Positions 7,838-16,968 are shown, numbered from the stretch's first letter. The stretch is DNA of 58,793 nucleotides from Aeromonas taiwanensis (GCF_000820165.1 NZ_CDDD01000042.1:37949-96741); one strand, 5' to 3'. Translations and numbers: made by a program. Notes: generated by a model from the letters alone, not told the origin.

Positions 7838-10114
7838 ATGCCTAATAAAACAATAATGAGCCTGCTTGTCGGCTCAACCCTTATGATTGGAAACCAGGCC
7901 ATGGCCGCCCCGGTCCACGGTCCGTTCGATGCCCCCCTGGCCGACGAGGTGAAGGTGCTGGAGATGCTCAAGAAGAGCGGCCGCATCCCGACCCTGGCCT
8001 CCCCCGAGCAGGAGCAGGCCGCCCTGGCTCGCTTCTATCGCGAGAAGTCGCGGGCCTATCAGGGCAGCAGCGGCACTCTGGCGGTGAAAGAGGGCAAGGT
8101 ACGGGAGACCATCCTCAAGAAGATCCGCCTGAACGGCACCGCCCGTCCCGGCGATCGGGTGCCTACCCTGCTGCTCAAGTCCATCGAGCGGGAGCACTAC
8201 CAGGGCCAGATGCGCAAGGACAAGATCCTCGCCATCCTGGTGGACTTCCCCGACTACCCGAAGAACAGCGTGCGCCCCGAGCTCACCAAGATGTACTACC
8301 CGGACTACACCCCGGCGCACTACAACGATCTGCTGTTCTCGTCCAAGGGCTATGCCGGCCCGAACGGCGAGCGGTTCACCTCCATGCGCCAGTTCTACGA
8401 GCAGCAGTCCGGCCAGAGCTACAGCGTGCGCGGCCAGGTGGCGGGCTGGTATACCGCCAGCAAGAACGCCGCCTACTACGGTGCCAACGCCACCCCTGAC
8501 ACCATCCGGGATCTGGTGAAGGAGGCGCTGATCCAGGTGGCGGGCGACCCCTCCATCAATCTCGCCCAGTTTGACCAGGAGGATCGCTACGATCTCAACG
8601 GCAACGGCAACCGGAACGAGCCGGACGGCCTCATCGACCACCTGATGATCTTCCACTCCAGCGTCGGCGAGGAGGCCGGGGGCGGCGATCTCGGCGAAGA
8701 CGCCATCTGGGCCCATCGCTGGAACCTGGGGGCCCCCTACCCCATCCCGGGCACCAGCAGCCCGAGCCAGAACTTCGGCGGCCAGTTTGCCGCCTACGAC
8801 TACACCATCCAGCCCATCGATGCGGCAGCCGGGGTCTGTGCCCACGAATATGGTCACGATCTCGGGCTGCCGGACGAGTACGACACCAAGTACACCGGCA
8901 AGGGGGAGCCGGTGGCGACCTGGTCCATCATGTCCTCCGGCTCCTGGGCCGGGGTCATCGGCGGCACCGAGCCAACCGGTTTCTCCCCCTGGGCCAAGGA
9001 GTACCTGCAGGCCTCCCTCAGTGGCAACTGGCTGCACGGCAGCAATGTCCACGTCGACGATCTCGGCCCGCGCGGCAACGTCTACATGCTGGATCAGGCC
9101 AACGACAAGGGGCGCAACGACGACGTGGTGCGCATCAACCTGCCGGCCAAGCAGGTCCCCCTCAACCCGCCCTACGCCGGCCAGTACGAGTACCACGGCG
9201 GCAAGGGCAACAACCTCGACAACCGCATGAGCCTCACACTGGATCTGGGCGGCAAACAGAGCGCTAGCCTGAGCTTCAAGGCCTGGTACCAGATTGAAGA
9301 GGGGTACGACTACGCCAGGGTGCTGGTCAACGGCGAGCCCATCGCGGGCAACCTGACCACCAGCGACGATCCCAACGGGATCGGTTTCGGGGTCGGCATC
9401 ACCGGCAACTCCAACGGCTGGACCGATGCCGAGTTCGACCTCACCCCCTGGGCCGGTCAGCAGGTCACCCTGACCCTGCAATACCTGAGCGACGGCGGCG
9501 TGGCCGAGAACGGGCTGTTTGTGGACGAGCTGCAGATCCTCGCCGATGGCGACACCCTGCTGAGCGACGGGGCCGAAGGCAACTCCCCCTTCACCCTCGC
9601 CGGCTTCGTGAAGAGCGACGGCAACGAGGCCAAGGATCACTACTACCTGGCCGAGTGGCGCAACCATGCGGGAGTGGACAAGGGGCTGGCCCACATCAAC
9701 GTGGCCGACCAGCTGATGCGCTACGAGCCGGGCATGCTGCTCTGGTACGTGGACAGCAGCCAGGCCAACAACTGGGTGGGTGTCCACCCGGGTGAGGGCT
9801 TCCTCGGGGTGGTGGACGGGGATCAGCGTACCCTCAAGTGGAGCGACGGCGCCGTGGCCAGTACCCGCTACCAGATCCACGACGCCACCTTCAGCCTGGG
9901 CTTCCAGCAGCCGCTCAACCTCAAGCACCCGAGCGGCTCCCTGCTGCGCGACTTCTGGATCACCCCGAACCGGGTGTTCAAGGATTCCCGCAGCTACCAG
10001 AGCCAGGAGATCCCGGATGCCGGTCGCCTGCTGCCCGAGTACGGGCTCAAGATCAGCGTCACCGGTCAGGCCCGTGACCTGAGCACCGGGCGGATCATCG
10101 TCAGCCGCCACTGA
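7838..10114 (+). CDS. Secreted M6-family metalloprotease (immune inhibitor A / PrtV-like)
   Basis: 758-residue zinc endopeptidase precursor. A signal peptide (MPNKTIMSLLVGSTLMIG, cleavage near AMA) is followed by a propeptide, then the catalytic domain with HEYGHDLGLPDEYD (His336, Glu337, His340), the extended HExxHxxGxxD metal site of M6. The C-terminal half (about 450-758) is beta-rich and probably has binding roles. AAGGAG at 7822-7827 is 10 nt before the ATG; a TTG at 7832 is less likely. Homologues such as Vibrio PrtV and Bacillus InhA cleave host proteins. It is monocistronic with its own terminator. Confidence 0.92.
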   Translation: MPNKTIMSLLVGSTLMIGNQAMAAPVHGPFDAPLADEVKVLEMLKKSGRIPTLASPEQEQAALARFYREKSRAYQGSSGTLAVKEGKVRETILKKIRLNGTARPGDRVPTLLLKSIEREHYQGQMRKDKILAILVDFPDYPKNSVRPELTKMYYPDYTPAHYNDLLFSSKGYAGPNGERFTSMRQFYEQQSGQSYSVRGQVAGWYTASKNAAYYGANATPDTIRDLVKEALIQVAGDPSINLAQFDQEDRYDLNGNGNRNEPDGLIDHLMIFHSSVGEEAGGGDLGEDAIWAHRWNLGAPYPIPGTSSPSQNFGGQFAAYDYTIQPIDAAAGVCAHEYGHDLGLPDEYDTKYTGKGEPVATWSIMSSGSWAGVIGGTEPTGFSPWAKEYLQASLSGNWLHGSNVHVDDLGPRGNVYMLDQANDKGRNDDVVRINLPAKQVPLNPPYAGQYEYHGGKGNNLDNRMSLTLDLGGKQSASLSFKAWYQIEEGYDYARVLVNGEPIAGNLTTSDDPNGIGFGVGITGNSNGWTDAEFDLTPWAGQQVTLTLQYLSDGGVAENGLFVDELQILADGDTLLSDGAEGNSPFTLAGFVKSDGNEAKDHYYLAEWRNHAGVDKGLAHINVADQLMRYEPGMLLWYVDSSQANNWVGVHPGEGFLGVVDGDQRTLKWSDGAVASTRYQIHDATFSLGFQQPLNLKHPSGSLLRDFWITPNRVFKDSRSYQSQEIPDAGRLLPEYGLKISVTGQARDLSTGRIIVSRH

Positions 10115-10131
10115 GCACGACACTTCTGACA

Positions 10132-10150
10132 AGGGGGCCTGGGGCCCCCT
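10132..10150 (+). terminator. Intrinsic terminator of the M6 protease gene
   Basis: AGGGGGCC / GGCCCCCT stem with a 3-nt loop followed by TTTTTC. Confidence 0.88.
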
Positions 10151-10317
10151 TTTTCATGCCGGCAGCACCACGACACCGGATGAGCCCTCCCTCGACACTC
10201 GCCCCTCCCGCCAGACACATCCCCGTATCGACCTATCCCCCTCTTCAGATCAATTCATCAACATGGCCGACGTGCTAGCCTGTTTCTCCCTGCAAATCCG
10301 CTGCAATAAGGATTCCA

Positions 10318-10782
10318 ATGACCACCAGCAAGAGGGTCACGACCGATGACCATCAGCCTAAACGCTTCCGTCCCCATGGCCTGGTGGAGTATGTGGTTCT
10401 GGATAACATCCTGGTATGTGAAGCCATAGGTCCATTTAATCTGGAGCTGATAGGTTCTGCAGTCTCTGTGGAGAGCCCACTGATAGACACCCTGGTCAAA
10501 CAGGGAAAGTGGGGGGATGTGGTCGTCTTCAAGCAAAGCGCCATGGCGAGCCTCGAAGTACTCTCCTCCCTCACCGGGTATCTGCGCTCGCTCTCCACGT
10601 CGATGAAAATGCCCTCGGCAACGGCGTTGGTCATCTCCCCCGAGATAGAAGGCTCGAGGATCATGGCGCCCCATTATCGGAAGTGCTATGCCGATGCTGG
10701 TGTAGAGGTTGCGGTCTTCGATGACGTCGATGCCGCACTCGCGTGGATGCAGAACCGGCTGGGGTCATCACCCGCCCGATGA
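10318..10782 (+). CDS. Conserved protein of unknown function, SpoIIAA-like fold possible
   Basis: 154-residue cytoplasmic protein with no signal peptide. It has alternating beta-alpha character (YVVLDNILVCEAIGPFNLELI, WGDVVVF, ATALVISPEIEGSRIM, VEVAVFDDVDAALAWMQ), recalling SpoIIAA/STAS-like small domains; this is a fold impression, not a family match. AAGGA lies 7-8 nt before the ATG. It stands alone between the M6 protease terminator and the tRNA-Phe/Asn unit. Confidence 0.75.
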   Translation: MTTSKRVTTDDHQPKRFRPHGLVEYVVLDNILVCEAIGPFNLELIGSAVSVESPLIDTLVKQGKWGDVVVFKQSAMASLEVLSSLTGYLRSLSTSMKMPSATALVISPEIEGSRIMAPHYRKCYADAGVEVAVFDDVDAALAWMQNRLGSSPAR

Positions 10783-10899
10783 ATCCCCCTGATTTTTCAG
10801 TTAGATGAATTGATGGCGCAGATCTCTCGCAGTTCTGGATATTATCTCGCCACTTGGTTCACCCTATGCAAAAACATGCCAGAAACTGGGGCTTCAAGG

Positions 10900-10928
10900 T
10901 TGACACCCCAGTCCAGAAAGGGTTTAAT
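10900..10928 (+). promoter_or_regulatory. Sigma-70 promoter of the tRNA-Phe/tRNA-Asn operon
   Basis: Consensus TTGACA (10900-10905), 17-nt spacer, TTTAAT (10923-10928), then a GC-only discriminator GCGCGCCG typical of stringently controlled stable-RNA promoters. The tRNA begins 10 nt after the -10 box. Confidence 0.8.
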
Positions 10929-10938
10929 GCGCGCCGTT

Positions 10939-11014
10939 GCCCAGATAGCTCAGTCGGTAGAGCAGGGGATTGAAAATCCCCGTGTCGGCGGTTCGATTCC
11001 GTCTCTGGGCACCA
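10939..11014 (+). tRNA. tRNA-Phe (GAA)
   Basis: 76-nt tRNA with acceptor GCCCAGA/TCTGGGC, anticodon loop TTGAAAA (GAA), T-arm GGTTCGATTCC and encoded ACCA. Closely matches E. coli pheU/pheV. Confidence 0.98.
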
Positions 11015-11021
11015 AGACTCT

Positions 11022-11097
11022 TCCTCCGTAGTTCAGTCGGTAGAACGGCGGACTGTTAATCCGTATGTCACTGGTTCGAGTCCAGTCGGAGGAGCCA
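11022..11097 (+). tRNA. tRNA-Asn (GTT)
   Basis: 76-nt tRNA with acceptor TCCTCCG/CGGAGGA, anticodon loop CTGTTAA (GTT), T-loop TTCGAGT and encoded GCCA. It lies 7 nt after tRNA-Phe and is cotranscribed with it. Confidence 0.98.
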
Positions 11098-11103
11098 AAT
11101 TCG

Positions 11104-11130
11104 AAAGGCCCGCTCATCGAGCGGGCCTTT
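11104..11130. terminator. Bidirectional intrinsic terminator after the tRNA pair
   Basis: 12-bp stem AAAGGCCCGCTC / GAGCGGGCCTTT with 3-nt loop ATC. It can also end the convergent 73-residue gene. Its sequence is nearly the same as the hairpin at 11504-11532. Confidence 0.85.
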
Positions 11131-11156
11131 CTGCATTCGTCATTCCCCATGTCAGG

Positions 11157-11378
11157 CTAATAATGGTTTTCGTCGCCGTGCCACACGTGACCGGCCGAGC
11201 AGGCACGGGCCACCTCGTGGCAAGGGTCATCCGCATGGCGGCGGAAGAAGTGCTGATCCTGTTGCAGCAGGTGCGAACTCATCGAGTGGCTAATGCCGGC
11301 CAGTGCCTCGCCAGCGGTCAATCCTGCAACCCGGTGATCTGTGGCCAAATGAGCCAGGACTTTTTCACGACTGTTCAT
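11157..11378 (-). CDS. Small histidine-rich protein, unknown function
   Basis: 73 residues starting MNSREKVLAHLATDHRVAG, preceded by a good GGGAGG ribosome site. It is rich in His (11 of 73), with HSMSSHLLQQDQHFFRRHADDPCHE and HVWHGDENHY, and has two Cys, so metal binding is conceivable but unproven. It is bracketed by two similar terminators. No family recognised. Confidence 0.6.
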   Translation of the reverse strand: MNSREKVLAHLATDHRVAGLTAGEALAGISHSMSSHLLQQDQHFFRRHADDPCHEVARACSAGHVWHGDENHY

Positions 11379-11503
11379 GATCGCCTCCCTCTGTTGATCT
11401 CGTCGTAATTTGACCATAGCAGCAGCGCTCGGCATACCGCAAACCCGCGCCAGCAAAGGGCTCCAGGCTAGTCCTCACTATACTGACAGGCACCTGGCAT
11501 GAA

Positions 11504-11532
11504 AAAAGCCCGCTCATCCTGAGCGGGCTTTT
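11504..11532. terminator. Intrinsic terminator
   Basis: 13-bp stem AAAAGCCCGCTCA / TGAGCGGGCTTTT with 3-nt loop TCC. On the minus strand it lies just after the 44-residue gene. Confidence 0.85.
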
Positions 11533-11543
11533 ACGCCAATGTG

Positions 11544-11678
11544 CTAACCGCCGTTGCAGGCCGCCAGCAGCAGGGTGGCCCCGCAGGTGGCGCTGAAAAC
11601 CAGCAACCCCGCCTGCAACACCCCCTCCGGATCCGTCTGTTTCCTTTTCTTCCTGAACCTTGTCCATCTAGGCTTCAT
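11544..11678 (-). CDS. Possible 44-residue membrane microprotein
   Basis: Short reading frame beginning MKPRWTRFRKKRKQ, a strongly basic N-terminus, followed by a hydrophobic segment LQAGLLVFSATCGATLLLAAC and ending CNGG. GGAG sits 8 nt before the ATG and an intrinsic terminator follows 12 nt after the stop, which supports expression. Positive-inside logic predicts one membrane span with cytoplasmic N-terminus. No homologue is recalled. Confidence 0.45.
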   Translation of the reverse strand: MKPRWTRFRKKRKQTDPEGVLQAGLLVFSATCGATLLLAACNGG

Positions 11679-11853
11679 CGAGCCCGCTCCATCCTGTTTC
11701 GTGCCCCTCGGGGCATATACCCCTGCCCGCTCGGCAGGCCGCTCATCTTTGTCCGGGGAGTGAACGCCGTCAATGACCCCGGCACAATAATCCTGCCCGC
11801 CTCTCCCGCCATCACAGTCACACATCAGCTTGTTAACAATCAGGAAAACTGGC

Positions 11854-11882
11854 GTGACCCGCCTGTGTACCAGGGCTATGAT
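11854..11882 (+). promoter_or_regulatory. Candidate promoter of pip
   Basis: GTGACC (11854-11859), 17-nt spacer, TATGAT (11877-11882), predicting a leader of about 30 nt before the ATG at 11921. The -35 is weak. Confidence 0.35.
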
Positions 11883-11920
11883 GAGGCCGACGATTTCCGC
11901 CGACCCCAGGGAGACCCCAG

Positions 11921-13198
11921 ATGAGCAGCCCCTTGCACTATGTGCTGGATGGCATCCATTGCGAGCCACACTTCTTCACCGTACCCCTCGACCACCAGCG
12001 ACCGGAGGACGAGGAGACCCTTACCCTGTTTGGCCGCACCCTCTGTCGCAAGGACAAGCTGGACGATGACCTGCCCTGGCTGCTCTATCTGCAAGGGGGG
12101 CCGGGCTTCGGCGCCCCGCGTCCCACCGCAAACGGCGGCTGGATCAAGCGGGCCCTGCAGGAGTTTAGGGTGCTGCTGCTCGATCAGCGGGGCACGGGTC
12201 ACTCCAGCCCCATCAACGCCGACGCTCTGGCAGGGATGACCCCCAGTGAGCAGGCGGACTACCTCGCCCATTTTCGCGCCGACAGCATAGTGCGGGATGC
12301 CGAATACATCCGCGAGGTGCTGAGCCCGGATCGCCCCTGGAGCCTGCTCGGCCAGAGCTTCGGCGGCTTTTGCAGCCTCACCTACCTCTCCCTGTTCCCC
12401 AGGAGTCTGCACGAGGTCTACCTCACCGGCGGCGTCGCTCCCATCGGCCGCACGGCGGACGAGGTCTATCGCGCCACCTACCAGCGGGTGGCGGACAAGA
12501 ACCGCGCCTTCTTCGAGCGCTTCCCCCATGCCCAGGCGCTGGCCAACCGGCTTGCGAACCACCTGCACCACCACGACATGCGCCTGCCCAACGGCCAGCG
12601 CCTGACGGTGGAGCAACTGCAGCAGCAGGGGCTGGATCTCGGCGCCACCGGTGCCTTCGAGGCGCTCTATTACCTGCTGGAAGACGCCTTCATCGGCGAG
12701 CGCCTCAACCCCGCCTTCCTCTATCAGGTGCAGGCCATGCAGCCGTTCAACACCAACCCGGTGTTCGCCATCCTGCACGAGCTCATCTATTGCGAAGGGG
12801 CCGCCAGCAACTGGGCGGCCGAGCGGGTCAGGGGCGAGTTCCCTGCCCTGGCCTGGGCTCCGGGCAAGGACTTCGCCTTCACCGGCGAGATGATCTTCCC
12901 CTGGATGTTCGAGCAGTTCCGCGAGCTCATCCCCCTGAAGGAGGCCGCCCATCTGCTGGCCAAGAAAGCGGACTGGGGACCCCTCTACGACCCGGTGCAG
13001 CTGGCTCGCAACCGGGTGCCGGTGGCCTGCGCCGTCTATGCCGAGGACATGTACGTGGAGTTCGACTACAGCCGCGAGACCCTGAAGGGCCTGGGCAACA
13101 GCCGCGCCTGGATCACCAACGAGCACGAGCACAACGGCCTGCGGGTCGATGGCGAGCAGATCCTGGACAGGCTCATCCGTTTGAACCGGGATCGCTGA
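11921..13198 (+). CDS. pip: Proline iminopeptidase, S33 family (A. sobria type)
   Basis: 425-residue cytoplasmic alpha/beta hydrolase that removes N-terminal proline from peptides. The length equals the characterised A. sobria enzyme. The oxyanion motif LQGGPGFGAP precedes the nucleophile elbow GQSFGG with Ser146; LDQRGTGHSS is the other S33 hallmark; the C-terminal EHEHNGL supplies the likely catalytic His. It would complete degradation of proline-rich peptides made by the secreted proteases. The ABC transporter gene follows 93 nt downstream on the same strand, without a strong terminator between. Confidence 0.95.
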   Translation: MSSPLHYVLDGIHCEPHFFTVPLDHQRPEDEETLTLFGRTLCRKDKLDDDLPWLLYLQGGPGFGAPRPTANGGWIKRALQEFRVLLLDQRGTGHSSPINADALAGMTPSEQADYLAHFRADSIVRDAEYIREVLSPDRPWSLLGQSFGGFCSLTYLSLFPRSLHEVYLTGGVAPIGRTADEVYRATYQRVADKNRAFFERFPHAQALANRLANHLHHHDMRLPNGQRLTVEQLQQQGLDLGATGAFEALYYLLEDAFIGERLNPAFLYQVQAMQPFNTNPVFAILHELIYCEGAASNWAAERVRGEFPALAWAPGKDFAFTGEMIFPWMFEQFRELIPLKEAAHLLAKKADWGPLYDPVQLARNRVPVACAVYAEDMYVEFDYSRETLKGLGNSRAWITNEHEHNGLRVDGEQILDRLIRLNRDR

Positions 13199-13291
13199 TC
13201 CCGCGCGGGCACGGCCCCGCACCCAACAAATCGAGGGCGGCCCATGAGCCGCCCCGCCCATGGAAGCAACACAAAATAATAAGGACACCCA

Positions 13292-16200
13292 TTGGATCAT
13301 CCGGAAATCTCGGCCGGCTGGCTGAGTCGCCTCTTCTATCACTGGACGGGCCCGCTGCTGCGCAAGGGGCTGATCCAGCCCCAGGTCAGCCTCGACGATC
13401 TCTATCCCCTGCTGCCGGAAGACAGGCGTGACGACCGCGCCGATGCCTTCCTCGCGCTCACCGCCCGCCAGCCGGTGCGCCCCTGGCCCATCATGGCGTT
13501 CATCTGGCGCCACTATCGCGGCCGCATCGGCCTGCTCACCCTGCTGCAACTGCTCGGTATGCTGGCGACCCTGGCCAGCCCCTGGCTGCTCAACCACAGC
13601 ATGACCCAGCTCGGCAGCGGTGCCGGCACAGGCCACAAGCTGCTGCTGGCCTTCGCCCTGTTTGCCTCCGTGCTCGCCGCCGGCATGCTGGCGGAGCACT
13701 CCCTCCAGCTGGCGCTCAAGATGCACGTTCCCATCCGCCGCCTGCTGGCCGAATCCCTGCTCGCCAAGGTGATGAAACAGGGGGGCAAGAGCTTCGACGA
13801 TCGGGCCGGCGGCCGGGTGCAGAACCTCATCAACCGGGACGTATGGGACATTACCTGGATCCTGGCGGACCCCGCCATGCCGCTCACCATGGCATTGCAG
13901 CTGGCCGGCACCATAGCACTGCTGGTATGGCAGGTGGGCAGCGCCGGCCTGGTGGGCTTTGCGGTGCTGACCTTGTTGCTGCTCGTCTCCACCCGGGTGG
14001 TGCGCCGCATGAACCAGCAGGAGCAGCAGCTCAAGCGCCAGCAGGACGAGCGCAACGGCATCCTGGCGGAGTACATCAAGAAGCTGAGGCTGGTGCGCCA
14101 GAACGGGCTCGGCCCCTTCTTCACCCGGGCGGCCAACGCCAAGCGCCAGCAGGAGCTGGGGGTGCTGGGCCGGGTGCTCAGGCTCGATGCCATCAACGAG
14201 AGCCTGATGCTGAGCACCCCGCTGCTGGTGACGCTCGCCACCTTCACCACCTATCTGGCCTCGGGTCAGAACCTGACCCTGCCCCAGGTGTTCACCACCA
14301 TCGCCCTGTTCGCGGTGCTGCGCATTCCCATGATGCGGCTGCCCTACCTCATCCGTACCCTGATCAACTTCAACACCGGCTTCAACCGGCTGTGCGACTT
14401 CCTCAACAGCCCGGAGCAGCACAGGGAACTCAACGACCCCAGGCTGCCGACCGGCAGCCTGCACCTGACAAACGTCACCGCCCTGCACCAGCAAAAACCG
14501 GTGCTGCAGGAGGCCAGCCTCGCCATCGAGCCGGGGGAGCTGGTGGGGATCACTGGCCCCACCGGGGCGGGCAAGAGCTGCCTGCTGCATCTGGTCGCCG
14601 GTTTCGACAACGGCTTCGAAGGGGAGATCCGTCGCCACGGCCGGGTCGCTCATCTGGGTCACAAGCCCTGGCTGATGAACGACACCATCCGCAACAACAT
14701 CCTGTTCGGCCAGCCCTGGCACGAGGAGCACTATCAGTGGGTGCTGGGGGCCTGTGCCCTCACCGCCGACCTCGAGCTGCTCGACCACGGGGATCAGACC
14801 CTGGTGGGTGAACTCGGCACCCGCCTCTCCGGCGGCCAGCAACAGCGGGTCGCCCTGGCCCGCGCCCTCTACGCCCGTGCAGACATCCTGCTGCTGGATA
14901 ACCCCTTGTCCGCGCTCGATCCCGTGGTCGCGGCCCAGGTGCTGGCGCAGGGGCTCGCCTTCAGACCGGGGCCGACCCGGCTGCTGGTGAGCCACGACCC
15001 GGATGTGCTGGCCCATTGCGATCGGGTGATCCGCATCGAGCAGGGGCGACTGGTGGAGCTCGATGCCCGCCAGCTGGCGGATCTCGCCGCACACCCGCAG
15101 CCCGCCCCCCCGATACCGCCTCAGGAGGCGGAGCAGTTCAGCGAGGAGAAGGTGGTGGAAGGCAAGGTGGACTGGGGCCTGTTCGGCTTCATGTGGCAGC
15201 GCCTGGCCGCCCCCGGCGCCATCCTGATCGCCCTGCTGCTCACCCTGGGCCAGGAGGGGCTGCGCATCGCCTCGGACCTCTGGCTCGGCGGCAAGGCCGA
15301 GGTGAGCGAGGTCGCGACCCTGCTCGGCATCTATGTGCTGCTGGGGGCGGGATCGCTCGCCTGCATCATGGTGGTGCGGGTCATCAACTACAAGCTCGGC
15401 CTCAAGCTGGCCTGGACCCTGTTCGACGGCATGCTGGGGCGCATCAGCCGCGCTCCCATGGCCTTCTTCGACAAGGTGCCCCAGGGACGCATCCTCAACC
15501 GCTTCGACCGGGATCTGGGGGAGGCCCAGGAGATCCTGCTCTCCATGCTGATGGGGCTGTTCGGCATGCTGGTGTCGGTGGCGCTGCAGGTGGTGGTCAT
15601 CGGCATCAACATTCCCCTGCTGCTGCTCATCGCCCCCCTGGTGGGCTGGGCACTCTATGTGCTGCAGCGCCGCTACCGGGCGGTGCAGCTCAAGCTGCGG
15701 CGCCAGTCCTCGGTGCTGCGCTCCCCGCTCTACATCAGCATCAGCGAGACCATCCGCGGTGCCCCCGCCCTGCGCCTGGCCGGGGCAGAGCGCTTCGCCC
15801 TGGATCAGGTGCTGCACCACTACGACAACAACCTGCGCAGCTGGTACACCACCACCTCCATCAACCGCTGGCTCGGCATGCACCAGACTCTGCTCTCCGC
15901 CTCCCTGGTGGGGGTCGTGGCGCTGATGGTGGCCTTTGGCAACAGCCCGCTGCTGGGGGCCGTGGCCATCACCTACGCCTTCACCGCCTCCGCCATGCTC
16001 ACCTCCCTCATCCGCACCTTCGCCGAGGTGGAACAGGTGATGAACGCGGTGGAGCGGGTGCGCGAATACAGCGAGATAGAGAGCGAACGCCAGGAGGGGG
16101 AGCCGCTGGCCACCCCGCATCCCAGGGTGCGCTTCGACAACCTGGGACTGCGCTATCCCCAGGCCAGCCAGTGGGCCCTGCACAGGGTCAACTTCGAGCT

Positions 16201-16855
16201 GGCCCCCGGCGAGAAGGTGGGGGTGTGCGGCCGCACCGGGGCGGGCAAGAGCTCCCTGCTCGGGGTGCTGCAGGCCATGTATCCCGCCACCCAGGGGGAG
16301 ATCTTCTACGGCGAGCAGCCGCTCTCGGCACTTGCGCCGGAGGCGGTACGGGATCTCTACGACACCGTCTCCCAGATCCCCCTCACCTTCTTCGGTACCC
16401 TGCGGGCCAACCTAGCCCCCCTGACCGAGCATGACGACGCGGCACTGGAGCAGGCCCTGGCCCGGGTGGGGCTGGCCGAGCGCTGCGCCGGCCGGCTGGA
16501 CGAGGAGCTCGACAAGCTGCAGCTCTCCGCCGGCGAGACCCAGTTGCTGGTGATCGCCCGCATCCTGCTGTCGCGCCGCCCGCTCATCGTGCTGGACGAG
16601 GCGACCTCGGATCTCGACCACGGCGGCATGCGCAAGATGGCGGAGCTGCTCTATCGCTACCGGCCCGAGGCCAGCTATCTGGTGATCGCCCACCATCTGG
16701 AGCCGCTGCTCTCGGTGGACAAGGTGGTGGTGATGGAGGCAGGCACCGTGGTTGAGCAGGGCTCGCCGGTCAGCCTGCTGGCCAATCCGGACTCCCGCTT
16801 CCATCGCCTGTTCGCCGGCCAGGTCAACCGCCAGGTGGAGGAGATCGATCTCTAG
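13292..16855 (+). CDS. Full-length ABCC/MRP-like ABC exporter
   Basis: 1187-residue fused transporter: ABCC-type linker SRLFYHWTGPLLRKG, TMD1, NBD1 (Walker A GPTGAGKS at 422, LSGGQQQR at 512), TMD2 (about 625-925), NBD2 (Walker A GRTGAGKSS at 980, LSAGE at 1078). NBD1 has LLLDNPLSALD, Asn in place of the catalytic Glu, while NBD2 has LDEATSDLD; this asymmetry is typical of eukaryotic ABCC. The TTG start is the first possible codon after an in-frame TAA at 13280 and has AAGGA 7 nt upstream. Substrate unknown; linkage to pip could mean peptide or conjugate export. Confidence 0.9.
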   Translation: MDHPEISAGWLSRLFYHWTGPLLRKGLIQPQVSLDDLYPLLPEDRRDDRADAFLALTARQPVRPWPIMAFIWRHYRGRIGLLTLLQLLGMLATLASPWLLNHSMTQLGSGAGTGHKLLLAFALFASVLAAGMLAEHSLQLALKMHVPIRRLLAESLLAKVMKQGGKSFDDRAGGRVQNLINRDVWDITWILADPAMPLTMALQLAGTIALLVWQVGSAGLVGFAVLTLLLLVSTRVVRRMNQQEQQLKRQQDERNGILAEYIKKLRLVRQNGLGPFFTRAANAKRQQELGVLGRVLRLDAINESLMLSTPLLVTLATFTTYLASGQNLTLPQVFTTIALFAVLRIPMMRLPYLIRTLINFNTGFNRLCDFLNSPEQHRELNDPRLPTGSLHLTNVTALHQQKPVLQEASLAIEPGELVGITGPTGAGKSCLLHLVAGFDNGFEGEIRRHGRVAHLGHKPWLMNDTIRNNILFGQPWHEEHYQWVLGACALTADLELLDHGDQTLVGELGTRLSGGQQQRVALARALYARADILLLDNPLSALDPVVAAQVLAQGLAFRPGPTRLLVSHDPDVLAHCDRVIRIEQGRLVELDARQLADLAAHPQPAPPIPPQEAEQFSEEKVVEGKVDWGLFGFMWQRLAAPGAILIALLLTLGQEGLRIASDLWLGGKAEVSEVATLLGIYVLLGAGSLACIMVVRVINYKLGLKLAWTLFDGMLGRISRAPMAFFDKVPQGRILNRFDRDLGEAQEILLSMLMGLFGMLVSVALQVVVIGINIPLLLLIAPLVGWALYVLQRRYRAVQLKLRRQSSVLRSPLYISISETIRGAPALRLAGAERFALDQVLHHYDNNLRSWYTTTSINRWLGMHQTLLSASLVGVVALMVAFGNSPLLGAVAITYAFTASAMLTSLIRTFAEVEQVMNAVERVREYSEIESERQEGEPLATPHPRVRFDNLGLRYPQASQWALHRVNFELAPGEKVGVCGRTGAGKSSLLGVLQAMYPATQGEIFYGEQPLSALAPEAVRDLYDTVSQIPLTFFGTLRANLAPLTEHDDAALEQALARVGLAERCAGRLDEELDKLQLSAGETQLLVIARILLSRRPLIVLDEATSDLDHGGMRKMAELLYRYRPEASYLVIAHHLEPLLSVDKVVVMEAGTVVEQGSPVSLLANPDSRFHRLFAGQVNRQVEEIDL

Positions 16856-16944
16856 CGCGGATGCCGGTCGGAAGGGGGATGAGGGCAGCCTGAACAGCAG
16901 CTAGGGAGGGCATTCTTCGTCATTCACACGCCAGGCAATGGAAA

Positions 16945-16968
16945 GGGGCATCTCCTGCGAGATGCCCC
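16945..16968. terminator. Hairpin between ABCC gene and YgdI/R-like lipoprotein
   Basis: 10-bp stem GGGGCATCTC / GAGATGCCCC with 4-nt loop. The flanking T/A tracts are poor, so termination efficiency is uncertain. Confidence 0.6.

Noticed and set aside
7874..10132. 752-codon minus-strand frame opposite the M6 protease
   Set aside because: Low-complexity Val/Gly/His composition, no motif and no ribosome site; opposite strand has the HExxH protease.
10900..11097. tRNA-Phe/Asn as an integration site for a mobile element
   Set aside because: No integrase and no repeat of the tRNA 3' end was seen downstream; small genes there look native.
11876..16183. Very long open frame (1435 codons) on the minus strand opposite the ABCC gene
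   Set aside because: It is a shadow of the GC-rich coding strand: the opposite frame has clear ABC motifs and ribosome site, whereas this one is Gly/His/Gln-rich with no domain.
13292..16855. ABCC transporter as the type I exporter of the RTX adhesin
   Set aside because: Domain layout is ABCC, not HlyB/LapB; it is 37 kb away with no MFP or TolC gene.
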